A stretch of 64,000 nt of DNA, taken from contig NZ_JACHOB010000001.1 of the NCBI RefSeq assembly GCF_014199615.1, positions 124,001-188,000 of the forward strand. Direction: 5' to 3'. Origin of the DNA: Parvularcula dongshanensis. GTDB taxonomy: Bacteria > Pseudomonadota > Alphaproteobacteria > Caulobacterales > Parvularculaceae. The translations under genes were made by a program, and so were the position numbers. This document shows, piece after piece, positions 27,594 to 35,908 of the stretch. The stretch's first letter is position 1. Each line of letters opens with the position of its first letter. The notes under the pieces are model-generated. The model was given only the letters and a program-made list of their open reading frames with translations. It had not been told where the DNA came from and searched no databases.

Positions 27594-30257
27594 TTAGAAC
27601 TGGTAGCGAAGACCAGCATAGTAGAGACGGCCGACGTCATAGGTCTGGAAGGCGGGGCTTCCAACCAGACGGTCGCTCTCTTCGAAGTAGGCGTCGTAGT
27701 CCCGCTCGGTGACGTTCTGGACCTTGAGCGTGAGGTCGAAATTGCCGCCCGCGAACTCGAAGGGCTGGTTGATGACCGCGTCGAGCGTCAGGCCGGGTTT
27801 CTGCATGACCGCCGGATCGAAGCCCTGGCTCGTCAGCTGGCCGCGGAACAAAGTCCGCTCCGAGGCGTAGTTGGCTAGGATCGTCGCCGAGGCGCCGTTG
27901 TCGGTGCGCACGCCCAGCTGGAAGTTGAAGAGGTGTTCGGACTGGCCTGTCAGCGGGCTTTCGTCGAGGATGTTGTTCGCTGCGTCACGCGTGTTGGGCG
28001 TGATGCCTTGGCCGGATGTCCGCGCGACCGTCACCTCGCCGTCGTTCGACACCTGCGCATCCGTATAGGTGTAGTTCGTCTTGAAGACGATCTCCTTGCC
28101 CTCGCCGAAGGGCGACCCGCCCGTCAGCTCGTAGAGGTCGAAGGTCTTCTCGAACTCGAGCTCGACGCCCCATAGCTCGGCCGAAGGCGCGTTGACGAAG
28201 GTCGTGCGGAACACGTTGCCCTGCGTCGTGATCGTCTCCTCGATCGGGTTCTGAATGTCCTTGTAGAAGAGGCCGACCGTGACGAACTGGCCGGTGCCGA
28301 AGTAGTACTCAGCTCGAAGGTCGAAGTTGTCGATCTCGGAGTTGACGAGGTAGGGGTTGCCGAAGAAAGCGACGTCCGTATCCGGATCGATGAAGATCGA
28401 GGGACCGAGCTCGCGGAACTGCGGCCGGGTGATCGTCTTCGAGTAGGCGCCGCGCAGCTGGAAGTCGTCGAGCGGGTTCCAGGTCACCGTCACCGCCGGC
28501 AGGAAGTAGTCCTCTTCGATCGCGGGGAAGGTCTGAAGCGAGTTCTCCTCGTCGGTGACGAAGGTCGAGACGTCTTGGCTGCCATCCTCGAAGCGCACGC
28601 CGCCCGAGGCGCGGACGTATGGTCCGAACTCGGCCTCGGCCGAAACGTAGGCGCTTGCGACCTCGAGCGAGCCGTCGAAGTTGTCGGGGAAGCCGCGCGA
28701 GGAGTTCAGGAGCAGGAACGGACCCGACAGGCCCATGACCGGGTCGGAGAAGATGAGGTCCGGACGGCTCAGCTGGACCTCGTCGGGGAAGTCGCCGCGA
28801 AACTCGAAGTCGCGGCGCTGCGTCGAGCGGCTCGAGTCGGTGTAGCCGCCGCCCGCCTTGAGGACGAGCGGAACCGCGCCGAGCTCAACCGGAAGCGACA
28901 GGTCGAGCGCGGCGGCGAAGTTCTCGTCCTGGAGGAAGGAGTTGTTAATGTAGCTCTGGCCGTCGCCCTCGCTGAAGCGGTAGATGCCGCCTCTATCGTA
29001 GAAGTTGGTCTGACGGTTGTAGGGCGCGTCCCTCAGCGCTTCGCCATAGGCGACCCGCCACGCGACGCCGAGGCCCTGACCGAAGTCCACCTCGTGATCG
29101 CCGACGAGCTGCGCCTGCCACAGCTCGCGCTCGATCCAGTCCGTGCTCTCCTGCCGGAAGTCGGGCGTATCGCGGCTCGATCCTTCTTCGATCTCCGCCT
29201 GCTTGAGCGAGCTGCGCACGTAGATGCCGGTCAGCGTCACCTCGTCGCCGTTCGCGAACTCGAGCCCCGTCGAGGAAAGGCCGGACAGGGTGATATTCTG
29301 ACGCGTCGAGAAGAAACTCGAGGTCGGCTGCGCGTCGAGGTTCGGACGGTTGCGCACGCCGTCGCGGTTCTCCCACTCGTTGTCGTAGCCGAGGTAGAGG
29401 ACCGTGCCGACGTCGACCGGACCCAGACCGTCGAAGCGCTTGCCGGCCGCAAGGCTCGCGCCGCCGTCGAAGGGCACGTCGTCGCGCGTGATGAGAAGCG
29501 TCTTGTACTGCTCGAAGGCGGTATCGACCGCGTTCTGCTGGTCCGGGCCTAGCGGATCGCCGGTAAAGGTCAGTGCCGCCGCGTCGGGGAGGTCGCGCAG
29601 GCCGTCGTCGAAGCCGAAGACGTCCGAATCGCTGCCCTCGTAGAAGTAGCCTTGCTTGAGCGTCGTCTCGGTGTTCGCTCGTCCCTTGATGCCGATCTCG
29701 AGGAAGTCCTCGTCCGGCCTGGACTTGGTCTCGAGCTGTACGAGGCCGCCGCCGAACTCGCCCGAGAGTTCGGGCGAGAAGGTCTTCACGACCGTCGAGC
29801 TCTGGATGACCGAGGTCGGGAAGAGGTCGAGGGGCGCCGCGCGGCGAAGAGGCTCGGTCGAGGGCAGCGGCAGGCCGTTCAGCGTCGCGGAGGAGTAGCG
29901 CTCGTTCAGCCCCCGGACGATGATGAAGCGTCCGTCGTTGACGGAGAGGCCGGTGACGCGGCTGAGCGCGGCGGCGATGTCGCTGTCGCCCGCCCGGACG
30001 AAGTCCTCCGCGTCGAGGACCGAGGTGATCTCGGAGGTGGCGCGCTTCTCGTCCGGAATGAACTGGCCGCGCACAACGATCTCGTCGATGGGGCCTGCGT
30101 CCTGCGGTTCGGCCGGCTCGTCGCCTGCCTGCTCCTCGCCCTCGGTGGCGTCGTCCACGCCCGCGTCTTGCGCGTAGGCCGGCGCGAGGGCCGGGCTCGC
30201 CGCGCTCATCGCCAAGGCCAGCATCACCGAAGGCAGAAGCCTGTCAAAGTCGATCAT
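27594..30257 (-). CDS. TonB-dependent outer-membrane receptor
   Basis: 887 residues. Signal peptide (LALAMSAASPALAPAYAQD), an acidic linker, a TonB-box-like segment (IDEIVVRGQ), the plug domain (IAAALSRVTGLSVNDGRFIIVRGLNERYSSATLNG in parts) and a 22-strand barrel ending in the aromatic C-terminus GLRYQF. It lies 74 bases downstream of the ElpS-like lipoprotein gene on the same strand and directly before gspC. The same neighbourhood, lipoprotein, receptor and gsp genes, is known in Caulobacter. The ligand is unknown; phosphate-containing compounds are an inference from the ElpS link. Confidence 0.92.
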   Translation of the reverse strand: MIDFDRLLPSVMLALAMSAASPALAPAYAQDAGVDDATEGEEQAGDEPAEPQDAGPIDEIVVRGQFIPDEKRATSEITSVLDAEDFVRAGDSDIAAALSRVTGLSVNDGRFIIVRGLNERYSSATLNGLPLPSTEPLRRAAPLDLFPTSVIQSSTVVKTFSPELSGEFGGGLVQLETKSRPDEDFLEIGIKGRANTETTLKQGYFYEGSDSDVFGFDDGLRDLPDAAALTFTGDPLGPDQQNAVDTAFEQYKTLLITRDDVPFDGGASLAAGKRFDGLGPVDVGTVLYLGYDNEWENRDGVRNRPNLDAQPTSSFFSTRQNITLSGLSSTGLEFANGDEVTLTGIYVRSSLKQAEIEEGSSRDTPDFRQESTDWIERELWQAQLVGDHEVDFGQGLGVAWRVAYGEALRDAPYNRQTNFYDRGGIYRFSEGDGQSYINNSFLQDENFAAALDLSLPVELGAVPLVLKAGGGYTDSSRSTQRRDFEFRGDFPDEVQLSRPDLIFSDPVMGLSGPFLLLNSSRGFPDNFDGSLEVASAYVSAEAEFGPYVRASGGVRFEDGSQDVSTFVTDEENSLQTFPAIEEDYFLPAVTVTWNPLDDFQLRGAYSKTITRPQFRELGPSIFIDPDTDVAFFGNPYLVNSEIDNFDLRAEYYFGTGQFVTVGLFYKDIQNPIEETITTQGNVFRTTFVNAPSAELWGVELEFEKTFDLYELTGGSPFGEGKEIVFKTNYTYTDAQVSNDGEVTVARTSGQGITPNTRDAANNILDESPLTGQSEHLFNFQLGVRTDNGASATILANYASERTLFRGQLTSQGFDPAVMQKPGLTLDAVINQPFEFAGGNFDLTLKVQNVTERDYDAYFEESDRLVGSPAFQTYDVGRLYYAGLRYQF

Positions 30258-30299
30258 GATCTACTCCGCTCGCCCTTCTCAGGCAGATCGTTCTTGTGA

Positions 30300-30323
30300 G
30301 CGGGGCGCAGAAGCGCGCCCCGC
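30300..30323 (-). terminator. Hairpin between lipoprotein and receptor genes
   Basis: Perfect 9-base stem GCGGGGCGC / GCGCCCCGC with a 6-base loop, 9-32 bases after the stop of the lipoprotein gene and ahead of the receptor start. No T-run follows on the minus strand. It could attenuate read-through or protect the upstream message and so set the lipoprotein to receptor ratio. Confidence 0.45.
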
Positions 30324-30331
30324 CGTTCGGC

Positions 30332-33283
30332 TCATTGGTCGGCGACGTTCGCAAGATCCGTCGAGAGGTTAACCGTCCAGCCGGTGGCCCAGTTGCTGGC
30401 ATCGGTCTCGGTCGCAGGATCGAAGGCGCCGATGAAGAGCGCGTCCTCGACCGCCTCGTTCGCGCCGGTAAGGTCCGAGACCGCGACCGGCGTCATGATC
30501 GACGTGATCGTACTCGTCGGGATGAAACCGTCGAGGCCATCGTCGCCATCGGTCGTTCCGGTCGTGATGTTGGTCGCGGTCGGCAGACCCGCGGCTTGAG
30601 CTTCCACCGCCGCACCCGTGTTTTCGTCGGTATAGAGCGCGAAGAACTCAGGGTTGGCGGTCGAAGCGTCCTCTCCGGTTTCCTGACGGACGAAGCTGAT
30701 TCCGTCGACGAAACCAGTGACGATGCCGTTCGCGAGGATACCATCTGTACCCGCGCGCAGCAGCATGCCGTTCCCGGCGTTCGGCGAAGCCGCCCCGCCC
30801 GCGGAGGAGCCGAACATCGTGAAGTTCGCGATGGTGGGGAAGGAGCGCACGCCTTCGGCATCTCCAACGTTGGTGTCGTTGCCACGGTTGTCCGCTTCGA
30901 TGCCGTTGTTCGCGAGATCGTCGGCTTGAACGACGAGCGCGTATTGCACCGAGCCCCTGAAGCCGTCCGTCCAGTCGATCGAGTCGTCGCCCGCCGCGGT
31001 GATGACGAGGTGGTCGACGTTGACCGTGCCGCCGAAGAACTCAACCCCGTCGTCGAAACCTTGATCAACCTGGACGTAGGAGACGGTGGTACCGGACCCG
31101 ACGCCCTGGAAGGCGATGCCGTTGAGCTCGTCTTCCTCGTTGAAAGGAAAGCCCGCATAGCGAACGACGACGTACTCGAGTGCACCCGAGCTGTCCTCGT
31201 CGTCGTTGCCGCCGAAGAGGCCAGAGCCCCCCTCGCCCGTCTTGACGCACTCGGCCGTGCCAGGCGTGTTCTCGCCCTCGTCGCAGTCATTGATCCGAGC
31301 GCGACCGTTGAGCACCAAACCGCCGAACTGCTGACGTCCGGGCGCGCCGGTGCCGAGCGCATCCTGCTGGCTAGTGAAGATGATCGGCGCACCGCGCGTA
31401 CCACGGGCGACGAGTTGCGAGCCGCGATTCACGATGATCGCCGTCTCGCCGGATGTGCCAAACACGGTGACGCCTGGGTCGACGGTGAGGGTCGCCGACG
31501 CCGCGCTCGTCGCGAGCGGCCCCTCGGGATCCGGTCCGCCGTCCGTGCCGACGAAGGTCGGCCCGTTCAGCCGGTAGAGGCTGCCCGCGGTGAGTGTCAG
31601 ATCGAACAGGACCTCGTTCGGCATGTCGCAAACCTGCTGCTCGGTTCGGCCGGCCGGAACCGGCGTCGACGAGAGCGTGGTTCCCGCCGGACAGCCAGCG
31701 GCCGCCGCGCCGGGAATCGTTCCGCTCAGCGTCCATCCCGTGGTCCAGTTGCTCGAGTTGCTTTCAGTGTCCGGATCGAACGCACCGATGTAGTCGGTGT
31801 CGTCGAGCCCGACCGTCCGGCTCGCCGCCGAGATCGTCGCGACTGTGGTCGCAGGCACGGCCAGCTCGGCCGCTCCGGGGATCACGCCGTCCACCGTCTC
31901 AGCGTTCGCGGACTGGTTGTTGTTGCCGGAAGCATTGAAGAGCGACGCGGCGTCACCGTCGAAGGGGTCGGCTGTGTTGGCCGCCGTGAAGATCGAATAG
32001 AGCGCGGGGTCTTGGGACGCGGTCTCCGTCCGGATGACGTTTCCGCTGTCGTCCTCGATGTCGTTGTCCTTGTCGTAGTCGACGCCCTGGGTGAAGCCGA
32101 TGACGATGCCGTTGGCGAAGAGGCCGTCCGTACCGGCACGAAGCTTCATGCCGTCATCGGCCTCGGGTGCCGCAACGTCGCCTTGCGCCGAGCCGAACAA
32201 GGTGAAGTTCGAGATGACGGGGAAGGAACGCACGCCCTCCGCCTCGCCGACGTTGACGTCGTTGCCGCGGTTGTCGCCTTCCATGCCGCGGTTGGCACGG
32301 ACATCATCCTGAACGACGAGGGCATACTGCATCTCGCCGCGCCATCCATCAGTCCAGTCGATCGAGTCGTCGCCTGCCCCGGTGATGACGAGGTGGTCGA
32401 CGTTCACGCGGCCACCGAAGAACTCGACGCCGTCGTCGAAGCCGTTGTGGACCTGAACGTAGGAGACTTCGGTACCGGAGCCGACCCCTTGGAAGGCGAT
32501 ACCGTTGAGCTCGTCCTCGTCGTTGAAGGCAAAGCCCGCATACTGAACACGAAGGTAGGTGAGCGATCCAGAATCGTCCGTAGCGTTCCCGCCGCCGAAG
32601 CTGCCCGAGCCGCCCTCACCCGTCTTGGTGCAGTCGGCCGAACCGGGAGCGGCGCTTGCGAGGTCGCAGTCGTTGATGGGGGCGAGACCGGAGATGACCA
32701 GGCCGCCCCATTCCGCCTTCTGCGAGGCGCTGCCGCCGACCAAGCCGTCGTCGACGCTGCCGTCCGCCGCGTCGGATAGCGACGTCATGACGACGGGCTG
32801 CGCGGCGGTCCCCTCGACCTCGATGCGCGAGCCAGGCGTGATGAAGAGCGCGTCCGAACCCGAACGGCCCATCAGGATCGCGCCCGCACCGACGGTCAGA
32901 GTGGCGCTCGCGCCGCTCGGGTTCTCGATGACGTTCTCGCCGATGAAGACGCCGCCCTCGAGGATGTAGCCGACGCGCTGGCCCGAGGCGGTGCCCGGAA
33001 GAGTGAGGTCCTGCGTCACCGTACCCTGCGCGATCACGCAGGCTTCGACCTCGGTCGAACCGGAGGTCACGGTCGACGCGGTCGTACCCGTCGGGCAGGA
33101 AAAGCCTTCAGGAACGAAGGAGACGTCGGGACCGGTCTCACCGCCGCCATTGCCACCACCATCGCCGATGGTCACGGGGCCGGCGGAGCCCGACGAGGCG
33201 ACCTCTCCGCTGCCAGAACAGGCGGCCAGGAGGCCGAGGGCGCTGGTGGCGAGGAGAAGAGAACGAAGAGGAGTGCTGATCAT
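30332..33283 (-). CDS. ElpS-like surface lipoprotein with two tandem beta-helix-type modules
   Basis: 983 residues from ATG 33283. Lipoprotein signal ending LGLLAAC, then a Gly-rich linker. The rest is two copies of one module of about 455 residues (about 62-516 and 529-983). Each has a start C-P-x-G-T-T, INDCD plus a second cysteine before KTGEGGSG, EDELNGIAFQGVGSGT, GFDDGVEFFGG, VNVDHLVIT, GDDSIDWTDG, and an end YIGAFDP or FIGAFDP...NW.TGW. The repeated short strands suggest a right-handed beta-helix. Caulobacter ElpS, a phosphate-starvation lipoprotein released through a type II system, sits in the same neighbourhood; I infer equivalence from position and type. A longer frame to 33394 lacks a signal peptide at its start. 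Confidence 0.8.
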   Translation of the reverse strand: MISTPLRSLLLATSALGLLAACSGSGEVASSGSAGPVTIGDGGGNGGGETGPDVSFVPEGFSCPTGTTASTVTSGSTEVEACVIAQGTVTQDLTLPGTASGQRVGYILEGGVFIGENVIENPSGASATLTVGAGAILMGRSGSDALFITPGSRIEVEGTAAQPVVMTSLSDAADGSVDDGLVGGSASQKAEWGGLVISGLAPINDCDLASAAPGSADCTKTGEGGSGSFGGGNATDDSGSLTYLRVQYAGFAFNDEDELNGIAFQGVGSGTEVSYVQVHNGFDDGVEFFGGRVNVDHLVITGAGDDSIDWTDGWRGEMQYALVVQDDVRANRGMEGDNRGNDVNVGEAEGVRSFPVISNFTLFGSAQGDVAAPEADDGMKLRAGTDGLFANGIVIGFTQGVDYDKDNDIEDDSGNVIRTETASQDPALYSIFTAANTADPFDGDAASLFNASGNNNQSANAETVDGVIPGAAELAVPATTVATISAASRTVGLDDTDYIGAFDPDTESNSSNWTTGWTLSGTIPGAAAAGCPAGTTLSSTPVPAGRTEQQVCDMPNEVLFDLTLTAGSLYRLNGPTFVGTDGGPDPEGPLATSAASATLTVDPGVTVFGTSGETAIIVNRGSQLVARGTRGAPIIFTSQQDALGTGAPGRQQFGGLVLNGRARINDCDEGENTPGTAECVKTGEGGSGLFGGNDDEDSSGALEYVVVRYAGFPFNEEDELNGIAFQGVGSGTTVSYVQVDQGFDDGVEFFGGTVNVDHLVITAAGDDSIDWTDGFRGSVQYALVVQADDLANNGIEADNRGNDTNVGDAEGVRSFPTIANFTMFGSSAGGAASPNAGNGMLLRAGTDGILANGIVTGFVDGISFVRQETGEDASTANPEFFALYTDENTGAAVEAQAAGLPTATNITTGTTDGDDGLDGFIPTSTITSIMTPVAVSDLTGANEAVEDALFIGAFDPATETDASNWATGWTVNLSTDLANVADQ
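30335..31700 (-). repeat. Module B of the internal duplication in the ElpS-like gene
   Basis: C-terminal copy of the duplicated module. It matches module A (31735-33105) in order and in long conserved blocks such as ELNGIAFQGVGSGT, FDDGVEFFGG and DSIDWTDG. Boundaries are estimated from the protein alignment by eye. Confidence 0.75.
31735..33105 (-). repeat. Module A of the internal duplication in the ElpS-like gene
   Basis: N-terminal copy, partner of 30335-31700. Differences are mostly in loops; module A has an extra acidic stretch (DKDNDIEDDSGN) that module B lacks. Confidence 0.75.
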
Positions 33284-33362
33284 GGAAGCCCCGTCCTGTG
33301 ATAGGCCTGCGCGGGGCGGACGCCCCGGATTGCGGCGGCTGCTAAGCAGGATCGGCAACGCT

Positions 33363-33394
33363 TTCGTGACGCACGGATTACGGGTTGATGACAC
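33363..33394 (-). promoter_or_regulatory. Candidate Pho box upstream of the ElpS-like gene
   Basis: On the minus strand GTGTCAT and CCGTAAT are separated by 4 bases (33377-33394), matching the PhoB half-site CTGTCAT at 6 and 5 of 7 positions with the correct 11-base period. A third, weaker unit with GTCA follows at the same period (33363-33373). It ends 80-111 bases before the ATG. A degenerate match; the role is inferred. Confidence 0.35.
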
Positions 33395-33521
33395 AGAGAG
33401 GACGCACTGATGGGTTTGCGCACTCCGTACGCGTCGTGGTTCTCGGCGCCGCGCCGCAAGGCCGCGTCGGCGTTGACGTTGAGCGTCTCATGATGCCTGA
33501 CGGCTACAGCTTCGCCTCGCG

Positions 33522-34331
33522 ATGTTGATCGCCGCCCTCCTCGGCCTCGCCGGGCTTCTAGGCGGCAGCTTCGCGAACGTGGTCGCGCATCGCGGGCCCG
33601 TCCTCTGGGGCTTTGCGAATCGCCCGGAGCGCGCGACCGGACGGTACGACCTCGCCTGGCCCGGCTCACACTGTCCTTCTTGCGGGCACGGGCTGGGCCC
33701 TGCCGAGCTCGTCCCGGTCTTGAGCTACCTCGCGCTTCGCGGCCGCTGTTCTGCCTGCGGCGCGCGGATCGCGCCGCGCTACTTGCTGCTCGAAGCGCTC
33801 GGTGGCTTGGCCGGCCTATCGGCCGGCCTTCTCTTCCCCGTCCCCTTCGCGTTCTTCGTCCTCGCTCTGCTTCTCCTTCTGATGACGGCGGCGGCAGTCG
33901 ATTCGGAGACCGGCTACCTGCCCGACGCGTTGACGGGCCCAGCGCTGTGGCTCGGCCTCCTCGTCAGCGCGACCGGCGTCGGTCTGGATCCTGGCGCGGC
34001 GATCTTCGGCGCGGCCCTCGGCTACGTCGCGCTTCGCGGCGTCGAGGAAGCCTACCGTGCCCTCCGGGGACGCGAAGGCCTGGGGCGCGGCGACGCGAAG
34101 CTGCTGGCGGCGGGCGGCGCCTGGCTAGGCCCCGGCAGCCTGCCGTTCATCGTGCTCCTCGCGGCGTTCTCCGCCCTCGTCGTCATCGGGGCGCAGGCGG
34201 CGCGAGGGCGGTCCGTCGAGGGCGGCACCGAGGTGCGGTTCGGTCCCTACCTTGCAGGCGCGATCGCGGCCCTCCTTCTGGCAAGGCCTCTGGTACCGCC
34301 TTCCGTTGCGGCGCTCTTGGGGGCACCCTAG
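33522..34331 (+). CDS. gspO: Prepilin peptidase / N-methyltransferase (A24 family)
   Basis: 269 residues, polytopic. Two zinc CxxC pairs (CPSC near residue 50 and CSAC near 76) mark the methyltransferase domain. The catalytic aspartates are in AAAVDSETGYLPD (near 126) and GRGDAKLL (near 190). It cleaves and N-methylates the leaders of GspG-K. It is on the opposite strand from, but in the same neighbourhood as, the gsp operon that lacks this gene, which fits a dedicated GspO; it could also serve type IV pili. Confidence 0.92.
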   Translation: MLIAALLGLAGLLGGSFANVVAHRGPVLWGFANRPERATGRYDLAWPGSHCPSCGHGLGPAELVPVLSYLALRGRCSACGARIAPRYLLLEALGGLAGLSAGLLFPVPFAFFVLALLLLLMTAAAVDSETGYLPDALTGPALWLGLLVSATGVGLDPGAAIFGAALGYVALRGVEEAYRALRGREGLGRGDAKLLAAGGAWLGPGSLPFIVLLAAFSALVVIGAQAARGRSVEGGTEVRFGPYLAGAIAALLLARPLVPPSVAALLGAP

Positions 34332-34353
34332 CCGCAGCCCAGCAGGAGGTCCG

Positions 34354-35301
34354 ATGCCGAAGCTCTCTCCGCGCGACGCCCGCGCCCGGTTCCGCGAGGT
34401 CGTGGACGGCCTCGCTTTGCCCGTGGTCGCCGCGCCCATGTTCATCGTCTCTGGCCCGCCACTGGTGAAGGCCGAGCGCGAGGCGGGCATCCTGGGTTCC
34501 TTCCCCGCGCTCAACGCGCGGCCGGCGGAGGCGTTGGAAGAGTGGCTGGCCGAGATCGAGGGGGTCGCCGGCACACCCTTCGCGGTGAACCAGATCGTCC
34601 ACCGCTCCAACGCGCGGCTGGAGCACGATCTCACCGTCATGGTCCGCCACCAGGTGCCCTTCTGCATCACCTCCCTCGGCGCCAGGCCGGAGGTCTTCGA
34701 TGCTGTCCAGTCCTATGGCGGGATGTGCTTCCACGACGTCACGACCGACGCCTACGCCCACAAGGCCGTCGAGAAGGGGGCGGACGGCCTCATCCTCGTC
34801 GCGGCCGGCGCCGGCGGGCACGCCGGCAAGCTCTCCCCCTTCGCCTTCCTCGCCGAGGTGCGGCAATGGTTCGAGGGACCGATCCTCTTGTCGGGTGCGA
34901 TCGCGACGGGCGGGGGCGTTCTCGCCGCGCGCGCGATGGGGGCGGACGCGGCCTATATGGGCTCGGCCCTGATCGCGACCGAAGAAGCCAACGCCTCGCT
35001 CGACTACAAGCAGGGCGTGGTCGAGGGCCGCGCCGAGGACATCGTCTACACGAGCCACTTCACCGGGGTTCACGGCAACTACTACGCGCCGTCCATCCGT
35101 GCGGCCGGCCTCGACCCGGAGGCGCTGCCCGAGGCGGACCCCAGCAAGATGAACTTCGAGGCGACCGAGAGCGGCGCCAAGGCTTGGCGCGACATCTGGG
35201 GCATGGGCCAGGGCATTGGCGCGGTCGAGAGGGTCGAGAGCGTCTCTAGCGTCGTTGCACGGCTCAAAGCCGAGTACGAAGCGGCGCAGGCAGGGCTGTA
35301 G
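34354..35301 (+). CDS. Nitronate monooxygenase / 2-nitropropane dioxygenase-like FMN protein
   Basis: 315 residues from ATG 34354, preceded by a very strong ribosome site AGGAGGT (34344-34350). A TIM-barrel with the family markers LPVVAAPMFIVSG, FAVNQIVHRSN, GADGLILVAAGAGGHAG and GAIATGGGVLAARAMGADAAYMGS. Such enzymes oxidise propionate-3-nitronate or act as related flavoprotein reductases. Follows the prepilin peptidase gene by 22 bases. Substrate not determinable from the sequence. Confidence 0.85.
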   Translation: MPKLSPRDARARFREVVDGLALPVVAAPMFIVSGPPLVKAEREAGILGSFPALNARPAEALEEWLAEIEGVAGTPFAVNQIVHRSNARLEHDLTVMVRHQVPFCITSLGARPEVFDAVQSYGGMCFHDVTTDAYAHKAVEKGADGLILVAAGAGGHAGKLSPFAFLAEVRQWFEGPILLSGAIATGGGVLAARAMGADAAYMGSALIATEEANASLDYKQGVVEGRAEDIVYTSHFTGVHGNYYAPSIRAAGLDPEALPEADPSKMNFEATESGAKAWRDIWGMGQGIGAVERVESVSSVVARLKAEYEAAQAGL

Positions 35302-35329
35302 GAAGATGCGACGGGTTGTGAAGCGCATC

Positions 35330-35341
35330 CGTTCTAGAACG
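35330..35341. promoter_or_regulatory. 12-base palindrome ahead of the lipoprotein pair
   Basis: CGTTCTAGAACG, a perfect palindrome, sits 15 bases before the ATG at 35357, where a bound protein would block transcription or initiation. It contains GTTC and GAAC halves but with a 2-base spacer, unlike the known alphaproteobacterial LexA site (GTTC-N7-GTTC). Could be a fortuitous XbaI-like hexamer extended by chance. Confidence 0.3.
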
Positions 35342-35356
35342 CGCTAACTTGCTCGG

Positions 35357-35854
35357 ATGCGCCGTTTTGCCCTTCTCCTCCTCGCGCTTGCCGCCTGCGC
35401 CACGAGCCGCGACGCCGCGGACACGACCGGCGACGGGCTTGGCGACGCGGTCACGAGTCCGCTCGAGGACGTGAACATCAAGCGCGAGGAGATTCCGGTC
35501 GTCCTCCGCGCGCTCCGCGGGCCCTATCCCCTACGCGACCCAGGCAGCTGCGAGGCGATCGCTGCGCATGTCCGCGACCTGACCGCCGCGCTCGGCCCCG
35601 ACGCCGACGACCCGGCGGCGGGCGAAGATCCGACCTTCGGCGAGAAGGCGGGCGACAGCGCGCTCGACGTGATCGCCGACACCGCTTCGGACATCATCCC
35701 GTTCCGCGGGGTCGTCCGCTACGCGACCGGCGCTACGCGGCACGACCGCATGGTGCGCGAGGCCTATCAGAACGGCATCGCCCGGCGGGCCTACCTCAAG
35801 GGGCTCGGCGAGGTGCGGGGCTGCCCCCCGCCCGCAGCGCCCGACCGCCGCTGA
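35357..35854 (+). CDS. Lipoprotein of a tandem paralogous pair, first copy
   Basis: 165 residues. Lipoprotein signal MRRFALLLLALAAC. After a short Asp-rich linker comes a conserved block: PLEDVNIKREEIP, LRGPYPLRDPGSCEAI and LTAALGPDADDP. A hydrophobic stretch with IIPFRGVVRYATGATRHDR and a Y-x-K-G-x-G end follow. The next gene has the same blocks in the same order, so the two arose by duplication. Function unknown; likely outer-membrane or periplasmic. Confidence 0.82.
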   Translation: MRRFALLLLALAACATSRDAADTTGDGLGDAVTSPLEDVNIKREEIPVVLRALRGPYPLRDPGSCEAIAAHVRDLTAALGPDADDPAAGEDPTFGEKAGDSALDVIADTASDIIPFRGVVRYATGATRHDRMVREAYQNGIARRAYLKGLGEVRGCPPPAAPDRR

Positions 35855-35908
35855 GCTGCGGCGATGCGCGGTTTGTCCCGCCTTGCCGGCCCCGCTAAAG
35901 TACCGGTC

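Noticed and set aside
27594-30257. The TonB receptor as importer for the xyloglucan operon
   Set aside because: It lies 18 kb away, pairs with the ElpS-like lipoprotein and gsp genes, and has no sugar-locus neighbours.
30296-32779. 827-codon plus-strand frame opposite the ElpS-like gene
   Set aside because: Antisense artefact; its internal repetition only mirrors the duplicated modules of the real gene.
33410-33493. 27-codon frame starting ATG 33410 between the ElpS-like gene and gspO
   Set aside because: Modest ribosome site, no hydrophobic or conserved feature and it lies in a promoter spacer; too weak to call.
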